Positions 35,355-46,242 of a DNA stretch of 64,000 nucleotides are shown here, in pieces; within the stretch, counting starts at the first letter, position 1; each line of letters starts with the position of its first letter. The position numbers and the translations under genes were made by a program. The notes below the pieces were generated by a model, which did not search any database, was not told where the DNA came from, and worked only from the letters and a program-made list of their open reading frames with translations. The stretch comes from Liriodendron chinense. Its lineage: Eukaryota; Streptophyta; Magnoliopsida; Magnoliales; Magnoliaceae. Where the stretch lies: contig ML058384.1 of the NCBI GenBank assembly GCA_003013855.2, positions 19,168,176-19,232,175 on the forward strand, read 5' to 3'.

Positions 35355-37161
35355 TCCACTTGAGGTTTGTATTTACCTCATTATGAGGGCCCACGGCCCT
35401 AAAATAATATGGAGAAATAGTGATCGGCATAGATAAAACAAATGCATCGTGGTGGGACCCACAGGGTAGGCCACCTACTGGGCAGCGTGGTACCCATCTA
35501 GTCCCAATAAGTTTTGAATCAAGTAGATATTTGTGTTTTCTCCTTCATCCATATCCATGTGATCTTATGAACCGGTTGGATGGCAAATAAACATCACTGT
35601 AGAACCTAGAAAGGTTTCAATGTTGGAAATCATTATCCCCACTATAGCATGGTCCACTTGACATTAGGATATGCTTAAATTTTGGGCTCGGCCACTTATG
35701 AAACAGGTTAGATGACAATTAAACATCACTGTAGGGCTGGGAAGGTTTCAATGGTAGAGATCATTATTCCCACTGTTGACCCGTGGCATGGCCCACTAAA
35801 ATGAGCTGGAAAACATATGGACGGGATAGGTAAAGCACATACATTCTAGGTGGGCCTAACGAATGGGGCCCATAGGGTGGCGCCCATAAGGTTGTTGGGC
35901 AGCAGCGTCCCCTGGACGCTGTCTGTCCAGTGACCCCCTTCTTTTCTTCTTTTTTTTTTTTATTCGTTCTCACCAAGTGGGGCCCACAGAAGTTCTCGGT
36001 CAAGCTGATATTTTTGTTTTTCCTCCTTCCATGCATGTATGAACTTATGAACAGATTGGATCTCAAATAAACATCACGGTGGGCCATAAGAAGGTTTCAA
36101 CGGTAGGGCCACTGTCCCTACTGTTTTCTGTGGTGGGGCCCCCTTGAGACTTGGATCTGACTCATTCTTGGGGTCATGCCCTAAAATGATCTCCCAAACT
36201 GGATGGACGGTGTGGATACAGCACATGCATCATGGTGGGACCCACGAGTGGGCCACCAGCTGGCAGTACGCCCAGCGTCCAAGGACGCTGGTACACCCAG
36301 TGTCAGAGGCAGAGCCTCGTTTCTTTCCTTTTTCTTCTTCTTTTCTTTTTTTTTTCTTCTTATACTTATATCAAGTGGGGCCCACATGGGTCGGATCCAC
36401 TTCGTTCATCAGGTTCCCCACCTCATGGGGGACCCAATAAGCCCAATATTGGGTATACAAATCGGTCTAGAAACATTAAGGTGGGCTAAATGATTTCTGA
36501 CAATAGAAATCATTGTTTCCATTGTTTTGCGCGGTGCGGTCCACTTAAGATTTGGATCTGGCTCATCCTTGGGCCCTGGCCCTAAAATGATATGGGAAAA
36601 CAAGTGGACGGCGTGGATGGAACACAAACATCAAGGTGAGTCCCACGAGTGGGGACCCATTAAAGCGTCCCAGTGACGCTGGACGTTCCAGCATCAGAAC
36701 GTCCAGACGCTGGACGTCCAGTGCCTCGTTGATTTTTTTGTTTCTTTTTTTTTGTGCTCATTTCAAGTGGGGCCCACTTAGGGACAATCTACCCCATTCA
36801 TCATGTTCCCCAGATCGTTGGGGTCCTAACAAGCCCAATATATGGGCAGGTGATGTGGTCCACAAACATCACTGGTGGGCCCAAGAAGCCTCAACAGTAG
36901 GCTTCATTAACCTTACTGTTTGCAATGATGTGGTCCACCTGAGATCTGGATCTTCTTCATTTTTGGCGTCCTGCCATAAAATGGGATGGAGAAACAGCTG
37001 GACGGTGTGGATTAGATGCATACATCAAAGTGGGTCCCACGAGTGGGGACCCTGCCCAACGCCTAAAAGGGCTTCTTAACCCACGTGCTGCTGGGCAGCA
37101 GCGCCCTCTGGACGCTGTTTGTCCAGCCGCAGCTCTTCCTCTTTTTTTTTCCTTTTTTTTA

Positions 37162-37194
<33 letters not shown>

Positions 37195-37200
37195 AGGTGG
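35355..37200. repeat. LTR modules of ~300-490 bp, each with a CAGCGTCC hairpin and T-tract
   Basis: A CCACTTGAGATTTGGATCTG-type phrase starts at 35355, 35653, 36141, 36541 and 36935. Most modules then have GGACGGTGTGGAT, GGTGGGTCCCACGAGTGGG, a hairpin (e.g. 36273-36290: CAGCGTCC, AA, GGACGCTG), a T-rich run, and GTGGGGCCCAC. Parallel module sets lie at 50455-51960 and 52987-54640. Confidence 0.85.
37161..37193. repeat. (ATT)n microsatellite
   Basis: A run of ATT; the counterpart at about 51925-51962 in the other LTR is slightly longer. Confidence 0.95.
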
Positions 37201-38149
37201 GGCCCATTCATGGATGATCCAATCCATCCATCAGGTTTTCCACCACCAAATGGGCCGAAAAGAAAAGGAAAATGAAAGGAAGGAAGAAAATGGGGGATTT
37301 ATGTACCCCTTGCACTCACCTCGAAGGATGGACGGTTGGATTGAATCGGGCTGACGATCGGACGATCCGGACGGTGTGGATGATGGTTGGGGCCCTCCAA
37401 GCTTGGATCTCCACCCTCAATCTTTCTAATCTCTCTCTACTTCTCTCAAATCTCTCAAATCTCTTTCTCTTTCTCTTCTTTCTCTCTCCTCTCTCTCTCA
37501 AATCTCTAGAGTTGGAATGAGCTCTCCTCTCCCCCTACGTATGGACTTGTATGGGGGGGGGGAGAGAGGAAGCATGGGGTCATGGGTGATGATGTTGGTG
37601 CATGGGAGGGGGGTATGGGAGGTATGGGCCTTGGTTGACTTTGGAGGAGAGAGAGGGATGGGGGGTATGGTGTGTGTAGAGTAGGGATATGGGGTGAGTA
37701 GAGTAGGGGTATGGGTTTGATTGATTTGACATATTCTTGTGATTTGTGCAAGTGGGGCCCACGACACACGCACGTTGCGCGGCCCACCTCGGATTACGCG
37801 ATTGATCATAACTTTCACACCGGGTATCGCAATGGGGCGTGCCGTGCGGTGTTGGAATCGCAGCGCCTACGCGGTCGCCGGGGTATAGGTCTTGGGTCGA
37901 TGCGGTACTAAAACAGGGTCGCGATCAAGGCTCACTAATCTGGTCCATCTGGGACGTTCCAGCACCGGAAATTAAGAGTACGAAGGGCAAATAAGGGTAC
38001 GGGTCTTACTACTCTCCCCTTCTAACAAAAAATTTCGTCCTCGAAATTTGCAATACAAACCCAAACTAGCCGAAGATCATAAAAAAAAATCGCATCACTA
38101 TATATGCATATCGAATCGAAAAGCAATCATACAGATACAATCAATCATA

Positions 38150-40022
38150 GAAAAGATGAGGATAAGGCTCGCGAATCTCTGCCTCTCGCTCCCACGACGC
38201 CTCATCTGCGCTATGATGACTCCACTGGACCTTCACCAAGGGAATGACCTTGGTCCGGAGGACCTACTCCTTCCGATCAAGGATACGAACCGGCTGCTCA
38301 ATGTAAGAAGCATCCTCACGAACCTCCAACTGGCTGCCAATCTATCACAGGAACCACGTCTGACTCACACTTCCGCAACATAGAAACATGAAAAACATTG
38401 TGGACGCCAGACAACTGAAGTGGCAAGGCAAGCTGATAGGCCACGGCGCCAACGCGCCCAGTGATCTCGAAGGGTCCAATGAATCTCAGGGCAAGCTTCT
38501 CCTTGGCTCCAAAATGAACCACGCCCTTCATGGGTGAGACCCTGAGATACACACGATCCCCAATGGAAAACTCTAGGGGACGACGTCGACGATCTGCAAA
38601 ACTCTTCTGTCGACTCTGAGCTGTGTGCATCCTTTGCCTAATGATATCAATAGCCTCTGATGTCCTCTGCACAAGCTCGGGACCTAGGAGACGATGCTCT
38701 CCAACCTCGGCCCAACAACTAGGAGACCTAGAAGGTCTACCATACAACGCCTCAAAAGGAGCCATACCGATAGTCGCTTGGTAGCTGTTATTATATGCAA
38801 ACTCAGCCAAACGCAGGTGTTTATCCCAACTACCTGAGAAATCCAACACGCAAGCTCGAAGCATGTCCTTAAGGATCTAGTTGACCCTCTCGGTCTGTCC
38901 ATCAGTCTGAGGATGATATGCGGTGCTGAACTTCAAGGCAAGCCCCATCGCCTTCTGAAAACTCCTCCAGAACCGCGACGTAAATCTCGGATCTCAGTAA
39001 GAAACGATCGAAACTGGGACTCCGTGCAGCCTCACAATCTCCTCGATAAATAATTCTGCAAGTCGGTCCAATGGCCAGGTCGCACGTATCGCAAGAAAAT
39101 GTGTCGACTTCGTCAAACGATCAACGACAACCCAGATGGCGTCATGACCACGATCAGTCCTCGGCAAGCCCATAATGAAGTCTGTGGTCACGTGCTCCCA
39201 TTTCCACAACGGGACACTCAACGGCTACAGGGGACCTGGAGGTTTGCGATGATCGGCCTTGACACGCTGGCAAGTGTCACACTCAGCCACAAAACTGGCA
39301 ATCTGACACTTCATACCGGCCCAAAAATACTGCCTCCTCATATCACGATACATCTTGGTAGAGCCTGGGTGAATCGTGAACCTCGATCGGTGTGCCTCAT
39401 CCATAAGATCTTTGCGCAAGTGAGGAATATCTGGAACACACAACCGACCCCTGAAACGAAGTCCACCATCTGACCCAATCTGCCAATCAGTCTGACCCTC
39501 TGACGCGGCCTCTTCCCAATAATCCTTCAACGTCTGATCTGTCTGCTGAGCCTCGATCACCCTAGAAACAAGAGAGGGTTGAATCGACAAGCTCGATAAC
39601 TGCCCGATAGAAGACTGCAGGCTCAGCTCAAAATCATACTTGGCAACCTCCTCGAGTATCCTCCACTCCCGGACCATCATATGCGTAACCAGGCCTCGTG
39701 GCTGACGGCTAAGGGCATCTGCCACCACGTTGGCCTTGCCAGGGTGGTACTGAAGATCAAAATCATAATCCTTCAGGAGCTCCATCCAACGTCTCTGCCT
39801 CATGTTCAACTCGGACTGCGAGAAGAGGTACTTCAAGCTCTTGTGGTCAGAAAAGAGCTCGAACCTGACCCCATAAAGATAGTGCCTCCACACCTTCAGT
39901 GCGAAGACTACCGCTGCTAGCTCCAGATCATGCGTGGGGTAGTTCTGCTCATGGACCTTGAGTTGGCGAGACGCATACGCTACTACTCTGCCATGCTGCA
40001 TCAGGACAGCACAGTCGGCCAA
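38150..40022 (-). pseudogene. pol: Chromovirus pol 3' part: RNase H, integrase, chromodomain (broken)
   Basis: RNase H resumes after the Athila LTR insertion with VLMQHGRVVAYASRQLK, PTHDLELAAVVFALKVW and FSDHKSLKYLF, and ends ADALSRQ. Integrase follows: the HHCC region (HRSRFTIHPGSTKMYRDMR through CDTCQRVK, about 39320-39235), a TAG at 39222-39224, then the catalytic core (WEHVTTDFIMGLP, VVVDRLTKSTHF). A TGA near 38991 precedes DPRFTSRFW. STAYHPQTDGQTERVN is next, with a TAG near 38879. The C-terminal core (38864-38316) ends WQPVGGS after a frameshift. The neighbouring frame (about 38310-38155) carries TKVIPLVKVQWSHHSADEA and SWEREAEIRE, a chromodomain-type end that would target insertion to heterochromatin. 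One TAG lies near 38262. Confidence 0.88.
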
Positions 40023-41517
40023 GGAAGCCCGACCGGTCTTGACCGGTCGGCCATGCTTGCTGGAGTAATGCCAAAGAGGGCCTGACCGGTCATGACCGGT
40101 CGGCCAGCCCTGTCCGACCGGTCGTGACCGGTCGGCCATGCAAGTTTCAGATTCCAGATTCTAAAACAGCAATGTACTCCCGCACCTGATTTTTCGGACC
40201 AGTTTTCTGAAGCCATCTTGATGATATTTGGAAATCCAACATATCCATGTCGAAGAGGAGCTCGACGCCGAACTAACCCAAGTGGTTTCGTGTCGATCGG
40301 AGCTACGGATTGACCGTGGTGGCCAAAACAATACGAACTGTCCAGAAAGTTCCAGATTTCGCTGTTCAACTCTGGGCCGGTCCAGAGGACTCATCATTGA
40401 TGATATGAAGAATCTACTTTGACCATCTTTTAGAACACATCCATATATGAATAACCACAAAAGTTTCAGATCAAAAGGATGTGTGGTTTGATCGTACCGG
40501 TTGAAGAAAGATGGACCATCCAGAAAGCTCCAACTGCGCAGAGTTTATAAAAGCCCTAATTGTTCTAATTTTCGAACCATATTCTGGGGTTGTTTTGGAC
40601 AATCTAATCCATCCATCATGTAGAGTAGGAAGTTTTCTACCAATGTTCAAAATTTGAGATCAATCCGACCTCTGTACACTCCGGGGCGTTGAAAGCAAGA
40701 TGACTGGTTCTGAAGGTACCCAAAGTGCGCGATTTTGAGAGGCGGTCGGTGATGTGATTGGTGGGCCCATTCAGAGGATAATCTTGTAAATCTAAATCAT
40801 CTATGAGGAAGATCACATTACAAGGAAGCTACAAACCAAATTTGAAGGCAATCCGACCATTGGTTAAGCCGTACCAGGCGAAACAAATTCTGCTATGTTG
40901 CTGTACTATTGCTGCACTATAAAAGGAGGTGCTCTCTTCTATTCCAAATCAACCAAGGACGTGGGAAGCAAGGAGTTCAAGTCCCAGGAGGCTACCTAGC
41001 CTCCTCCAGCTAGTTTTTCTTCCTTTTCTTAGTTCTAGTTCTAGTTTTAATATGTTTTTCCTTAGCTAACCTCTTAGCTAGAGCTAGAGGTGAAATTTGT
41101 AGTTGGTTCCAATGCTTTAATTCTTTTATTTCAAGTACCCTTTTCTTAATTTTGGATTTTGAAGTTATAGTTTGAATAAAGTTTGGTTTTTCAGAAGTTT
41201 TGTGAGAGTTTGTGTGCTCCGGACATGAGTTTCTTGCAATTCTCTGAGATTACCATGATTGGGTTGTTTGAATTAGAATTGTAGTAACCCTTGAGCATGC
41301 CATAGTCCATAGGCATGGCTGTTACTCCGAAGGCTACAAGTTCAAGTTCTATGTGCTTCATTAGAACTAGAAATCTGATTTCCAGATTTAAGTGGGACTG
41401 TTTGTGCTTGAATGTTATATCTTCCAATTAGATGAGAGATAGGACTTTGATTCTAATTGTGTTGTACTTGGATGAATGGATTGGCATTGGACTACTACAA
41501 GTGGATCCTTGATGCTA
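40023..41517 (+). mobile_element. Athila-like LTR segment lacking both LTR termini, inserted in chromovirus pol
   Basis: It matches A3 LTR from about 47717 to 49310, including the ACCGGT cluster (40029-40135) and TATA (ACTATAAAAGGAGG near 40916-40929), but neither the TGTTGAGCTC start nor the GCGAACA end is present. It is flanked by GCCAA at 40018-40022 and 41518-41522. It splits the chromovirus frame between FTDASRIG and the RNase H continuation. Confidence 0.8.
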
Positions 41518-41522
41518 GCCAA

Positions 41523-42492
41523 TACGTGAGGCATCTGTAAAAACCACGAATCCTTCACTCCCGGAGGGAAGAGTGAGGACTGGTGTAGAAGCAAGACGGT
41601 CCTTCAGTTCTGTAAATGCTCGCTCACAGGCATCGCTCCAAACGAACTCAGCGCCCTTCCGGGTCAACCTGGTCAGTGGGGCTGCAATACGAGAGAAGCC
41701 CTCTATGAAACGACGATAATAACCTGCTAACCCCAGGAAACTCCAGATTTCAGACGCGTTCGTGGGCTGACTCCACTGACGCACGGCATCAATCTTCACT
41801 GGATCTATTGATACTCCCTGCCTCGTCACCACATGACCGAGGAACTTCACCTCCTCCTGCCAAAACTCACACTTCTCCAACTTCGCATAAAGCTGGTGTG
41901 TGCGGAGGGTCTGCAAGGTGATCTTCAAATGCCGCGCATGCTCCTCCCGAGTCCTCGAATAGATCAGAATGTCATCGATAAACACCACAACGAAATGATC
42001 AAGGTAGGGACGAAAGACCTCGTTCATCAATTGCATGAACACAGCGGGCGCATTGGTCAGTCCGAAAGACATGACCTGGAACTCAAAATGACCGTAACGC
42101 GTCCTGAATGCCGTCTTCGGGATATCCTCCTCCCGAACACGGACCTGATGATAACCGGACCGTAGGTCAATCTTCGAAAAGAACTGGGCCTCTCGCAACT
42201 GGTCAAATAAATCGTCGATCCTCGGAAGCGGGTACCTATTCTTAATCGTGACCTTGTTAAGCTCGCGGTAATCCACGCAGAGCCTCAACGAGCCATCCTT
42301 CTTCTTCACGAAGAGTACCGGCGCTCCCCACCGTGAACTACTCGGACGGATGAAGCCTAGTTCACGCAACTCGTCCAACTGCTTCCGCAGCTCCCGCAAC
42401 TCCAAAGGTGCCATACGGTACGGGGCCTTTGAGATAGGCGCAGTACCGGGCACGAGGTCGATCTGAAACTCGGTATGCCGATGAGGTGGCAA
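41523..42492 (-). pseudogene. pol: Chromovirus reverse transcriptase and start of RNase H
   Basis: One open frame of about 325 codons. It opens with PPHRHTEFQIDLVPGTAPISKAPYRM and WGAPVLFVKKKDGSLRLCVDYREL, then FFSKIDLRSGYHQVRV, FGLTNAPAVFMQLMNEVF and the active-site FIDDILIYSRT. The thumb (FLGLAGYYRRFIEGFS) leads to RNase H onset FVVFTDASRIG, where the inserted Athila LTR segment cuts the frame. This is the best-preserved enzyme in the window. A TAG (about 42493-42495) separates it from the protease frame and fits a CAG-to-TAG change. Confidence 0.92.
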
Positions 42493-42504
42493 CCCCGGAA
42501 TCTC

Positions 42505-43130
42505 CTAAAACACATCCGAAAAATCACAAACTACCGGCAGCTGGTCGATGCATACGGCAATCGGTTCCTCTATGGCACACGACATCAAAGATGACAACTG
42601 CTCGCCTTTAGGCTCGGCAACGAACTGAAACTGCGACAGGCCGGGTATAAGGAAAGTGACTGTTCTTGTGAAGCAGTCCAATACAGCGTGATACTCGGTC
42701 AGCCAATGCATGCCCAGGATAACATCAAACTCGGTCATCGGTAAAACAAACAAATCGGCGGGCAAAAAGGTCTCTCCTACTAAGACGGGGCAAGACGAAC
42801 AGATCAAACTCAATACTGTGGTCTTCCCTAAGGGTGTCAACACTGACAAACCCTTGCGCACTGATTCTAACGGCAAACCAGTCGATCAGCAGAAATCATC
42901 GGATACAAAAGAATGCGATGCACCAGAGTCAAACAAAACATGAGCTATGCATGCAGAGACAATGAGTGTACCATCAACGACTCCTCCCGGTGCCTGAGGA
43001 TCCTGCTGGGCTGCATAGAACCTGCCCTGAGTCTGCTGGGGATGTGTCTGTCCCCTCTGCGATCGCCGCTGCTGCTGCTGCGGTCTATGCTGCTGCCTCT
43101 GCTGCTGTGGCTGCTGCTGTCGCTGCTGCT
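42505..43130 (-). pseudogene. Chromovirus aspartic protease (one stop)
   Basis: The retropepsin active site FDSGASHSFVS lies near 42935-42903 and is followed by a TGA at about 42883-42885, which fits a CGA-to-TGA change. The same frame continues LPLESVRKGLSVLTPLGK, CPVLVGETFLPADLFVL and FDVILGMHWLTEYHAVLD (42876-42505), the conserved ILGMDWL-type motif. Upstream it is joined to a glutamine-rich tract instead of a zinc knuckle. Confidence 0.85.
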
Positions 43131-43137
43131 GCTGTGG
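43066..43137 (-). repeat. CAG/CTG-rich tract (polyglutamine where a gag knuckle is expected)
   Basis: It is CTG-rich on the plus strand and reads as QQQQRQQQPQQQRQQ on the coding strand, between gag and protease. Confidence 0.85.
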
Positions 43138-43147
43138 GTGGGGACAC

Positions 43148-43894
43148 TCAGTCTCCGCTCTGGTCACGGATCCGCTGTGCATCGGCCCACTCTGCATCAT
43201 ATATCTGGGCCCGCTCTACCACCTCCTTAAATGTAGGAAGCTTGTGTCCCGTGACACGGCCACGAAGGCCAAGGCGCAGTCCGGTCTCAAATCGACGGGC
43301 CTTCCGCACCTCGTCATCCACGAGATACGTCGCAAATCTGGATAGCTCAACGAATCGAGCCTCATACTGCGACACTAACATATCTCCCTGGACCAGTGTC
43401 TCAAACTCTAAAGCACGCTGCTGGCGGACATGCTTAGGGAAGAACTTCCGGTCAAACCGGTCTACAAAGTCCTCCCATGTCCACTCGAAATCGGGCCCGG
43501 TTGCTAGGGTAACCGACGCCCACCAGTGCTCGACCTCTCCCTAAAAAAGGAAAACGGCAAGAGGAACTCGCTCCTCGGTCGAGCATCGCATCGTGGTAAA
43601 GATCTTCGTTACCTCCGATTTCCATCGCTCCGCTGCCACCGGGTCTAGCCCGCCCAAAAACCACGGGGGATCCATCCGCCTGAAATCCATCAGCAAGGAA
43701 CGAGCACAATCCTGCTCCGATGGGGCAACTGCGTCAGATGACCTCCTCTCCTGAAGCTCTATCATGGAGTTCATAACCCGCATCATCTCCTGAAACTGAC
43801 CAGCAGTCATAGCTGGAGCTGAAGCTGGGACTGGGGCGGTCTGGGATGTACCCGCACCGGTCGACGGCCTACCGGTGGCTCTCTTGGGTGCCAT
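43148..43894 (-). pseudogene. gag: Chromovirus gag (no CCHC knuckle seen)
   Basis: It starts at ATG 43894 (MAPKRATGRPSTGAG). The capsid region runs FRRMDPPWFLGGLDPVAAERW to a TAG near 43541 (fits CAG-to-TAG), then VEHWWASVTLA, WEDFVDRFDRKFFPKHVRQQ and MLVSQYEARFVELSRFATYL, ending AQIYDAEWADAQRIRDQSGD at about 43148. These are standard gag-core motifs of chromoviruses. The frame then changes near 43150-43200 directly into the Gln-rich tract; the usual Cx2Cx4Hx4C knuckle is missing from all three frames here. Confidence 0.87.
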
Positions 43895-44156
43895 ATCCTA
43901 CAGAAAAGGATAGGTATCTCTTAGCATTGATACTCTCGAATGCACACATGTTAGGGGATCGTATTCAGAAGTTTCTAAGCTCAAAATAGGGAATCCTATT
44001 ATAACTATGTTGTGACAGGATCCTAGTGTGGGTCGCTAAGTGCATAAGATCGGGATCCTAATCATCCTAAGTTTGCAACAATCATTCAGTTAAGGGTAGT
44101 TAATCTAAGGCCATTAGTAGATATGTGATGTCATCCGCAGGTATTCCCAAGTTATG
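43895..44156 (-). other. Chromovirus leader
   Basis: This is untranslated DNA between the primer site and gag. No motif is seen. Confidence 0.6.
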
Positions 44157-44169
44157 CTCTGATACCAAC
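44157..44169 (-). promoter_or_regulatory. Chromovirus primer-binding site, initiator-Met tRNA type
   Basis: The minus strand reads TTGGTATCAGAGC, 3 nt from the LTR end at 44173. Confidence 0.9.
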
Positions 44170-45069
44170 TTCTGTCACGCACCAAACCCGGGGACCGGGC
44201 TCACTAAATTCCCGATCGCCGACTTTAGTGCCAACAGCCTCCGTATTACCCCATTCTCGGCTCCTAGCTCTCATGTGCCAGGTTCCGATCTTGGGATCCT
44301 ACCAGGAGGATTTTCAGGTTAATTTTTTTTTGTACAGGAGCATAATCAAAACCATAAAACATCATCAAATATCCACTAATAAGTTTGTTGAGTACAGTAC
44401 TGGAAAGGGAAATACAACATGAATCAGAAGTCCAAAATAGCATGTACATGAACCGCGCTCAACGCTGCTGATAAGCTCTAGTACCTGCAGTGTAAACAAA
44501 CGTGCATGAGCTTCCTACGAAGCCCAGTAGAGTGCGTGTGTGCGCGTGTGATGCATATGACAAGTATACAGATATCAGAGTAAGTGAAAGTAGTAGAGGG
44601 CTAAGTTACTAAGTTTATGAATGCTATCAGCCATCCCAAGGCTATGGGATGCAAGGGCCTACATGGACGAGTGTTACATGCTAGGGATGCAATGCAAACA
44701 TGTCAATCCTCAACTGATCCACATATCAAAATAGTTCTCATCTGGGACATCACCGGGGTCTAGTATACTCTAATATTGGCCGCCGCACATCACGCGCATA
44801 ACCAAGCGAGTAGAAAAGACCTCACTATCCGCCTCGTCAGTGATATGCCAATGCCCACCCGGCTCGCCGATAGCGGACCCATTCCATGAGCTGGTCAGAC
44901 TCGACCTAGCTTACTGTTGAGCTCTTAATTGTGCATATTCTAACCCCAATTTATCACTCATCATGCAAGATTTTCATGATTTAAAGACTAATCAAATACA
45001 TGTTTTGCGATTGTAGGAATGAGAGTGGCTTGGCTCAATTGGTGACCAAAAGGGCACATTTAGGAGCCT

Positions 45070-45501
45070 TTGATGAAGGCCCAAGGTGGACCAAAGAATG
45101 ATGAAGAAAGAGAGGAGGATGAGGAAGAAAGAAGGAAAGAAAAGAAAGAAGATGAATCAATCCCCAACAATGAGGAGGATGAGGCTATCCAAACCCAATC
45201 TTCTCTAGATTTAATGACTAAACTTCTAGAGGATATTGATCTTAGTGATCCCACCATTACCATTGATTATGGTGAATCAACTATCTCTTTTAGCTATTCC
45301 GATTTGAATGATGAAAAGATTTCAAGGACGGTTGACGAACCCGAGGAATCTACAAAATCTGAAAGTGATAGTTTGATTGCCTACAATGAGGGTTTGAAGG
45401 ATGATTGTGAGTCCATGATTTGTTCTTCCAAAGGGCCGAATGTTTTTGAATCACTGAAAGATATTCTTGCTAGAGAGATGGCCGAAGTCGATATTTTTTA
45501 G
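45070..45501 (+). CDS. Acidic ORF 1 of A3, starting within the LTR
   Basis: No known domain is recognised. The ATG is at 45073. The first ~27 codons (KNDEEREEDEEERRKEKKE) are LTR sequence, also present at 47521 in the 3' LTR. From codon ~28 the frame continues without a break into internal DNA (SIPNNEEDEAIQTQSS; then SLDLMTKLLEDIDLSDPTI, with a second acidic stretch EPEESTKSESDS) and stops at 45499-45501. The composition is Glu/Asp/Ser-rich, with no membrane segment or signal peptide. It may be the truncated end of a longer Athila-family protein fused to LTR sequence by the deletion. Whether it is translated is unknown. Confidence 0.45.
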   Translation: MMKAQGGPKNDEEREEDEEERRKEKKEDESIPNNEEDEAIQTQSSLDLMTKLLEDIDLSDPTITIDYGESTISFSYSDLNDEKISRTVDEPEESTKSESDSLIAYNEGLKDDCESMICSSKGPNVFESLKDILAREMAEVDIF

Positions 45502-45519
45502 TCCTTCCACCAACAACAC

Positions 45520-46242
45520 ATGTCGGATTCTATTGTGGAAGAACTCCCTTGGGTTGAAAATTCTGTTTCTTTGGATGATGGGGTAGCACAATCTGAAATT
45601 TCAAAAGATCAACCAATGCTAGATGATGTGCTTACCGCTGAATTTGAAATTTTTTCTTTAGAAGACCTCCCCTCTATAGAAGAGGAATTCCTTACCCTTG
45701 AAACAGAATTTTCTCAATCACTTAGGGAGAACGAGGACCCTTCATCCGACTCTCTCGATTTCCTAGAGGAATACATGACCCACCCCTATGATCTGGATGA
45801 TGAGATGATTAAGGAGTTGGATAGTTTGTTAGACACGGTGTCAGTGCCTGAAGAACACCATTCCACTGATTTACACTCTTTACCATTATTTGTGGAAACA
45901 CCGTGCAATTCTGAATTTGTGGAGGAGACAACCCAAATTGAAAAATACTTAATGAATGTTTCTCCACCATCATGGGTTCTTCAACCCATTGAAAATTCTG
46001 ATTGGGAGGACCCATTTTTAATCAATTACAACCTAATTCAGAACTTGAGGAGATATCTTTTTGCTGCTCTTATCTCCTCCTTACATGCGTGTGGTGCACA
46101 GTATGATTGGACCTTCATGAAGAAACGCACCTATGTATACATTCGAACAAGACTTTGGATGGTCCTCATGAGAAACCTATTGAAATTCATGAAGATCCTG
46201 CTCAAATTTGATCATGTAGTCGATCAGACTAATCAAAGGTAG
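45520..46242 (+). CDS. Acidic ORF 2 of A3, 240 codons, unknown
   Basis: Not recognised. It starts at ATG 45520, 18 nt after ORF 1 stops, in a different frame. The N-terminal two thirds are very acidic (DDEMIKELDSLLDT; EFEIFSLEDLPSIEEEFLT). A conserved-looking segment, WVLQPIENSDWEDPFLINYN, follows near residues 149-168. The C-terminal third is basic and hydrophobic (RRYLFAALISSLHACG, then YVYIRTRLWMVLMRNLLKFMKILLKF), perhaps an amphipathic or membrane-associated tail. By position it lies between where pol would end and the 3' non-coding segment, the place where Athila elements can carry an env-like or extra ORF, but I see no env hallmarks. It is among the longest undamaged frames in the nest. 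Confidence 0.45.
   Translation: MSDSIVEELPWVENSVSLDDGVAQSEISKDQPMLDDVLTAEFEIFSLEDLPSIEEEFLTLETEFSQSLRENEDPSSDSLDFLEEYMTHPYDLDDEMIKELDSLLDTVSVPEEHHSTDLHSLPLFVETPCNSEFVEETTQIEKYLMNVSPPSWVLQPIENSDWEDPFLINYNLIQNLRRYLFAALISSLHACGAQYDWTFMKKRTYVYIRTRLWMVLMRNLLKFMKILLKFDHVVDQTNQR

Larger units (their letters stand above)
32015..38009 (-). repeat. Chromovirus 3' LTR (6.0 kb, apparently chimeric)
   Basis: It starts TGTCACGCCCC and ends GGTCTTAC next to the internal PPT-like GGGGAGAGTAG (minus strand). 35486-38009 is nearly identical to 50281-52784 of the 5' LTR, but 32015-35485 is clearly diverged from, and about 2 kb longer than, the corresponding part (44173-44914 plus 49487-50280). Confidence 0.85.

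Noticed and set aside
37272..37520. ORF repeated at 52006-52290
   Set aside because: The sequence is conserved only because it is LTR. It ends in a CT-repeat-derived Leu/Ser run and has no start context or domain.
44157..44169. tRNA-like strings at primer-binding sites (also 4888-4905, 58282-58294, 29274-29286)
   Set aside because: They are only the complement of a tRNA 3' end; no cloverleaf surrounds them, so no tRNA gene is present.
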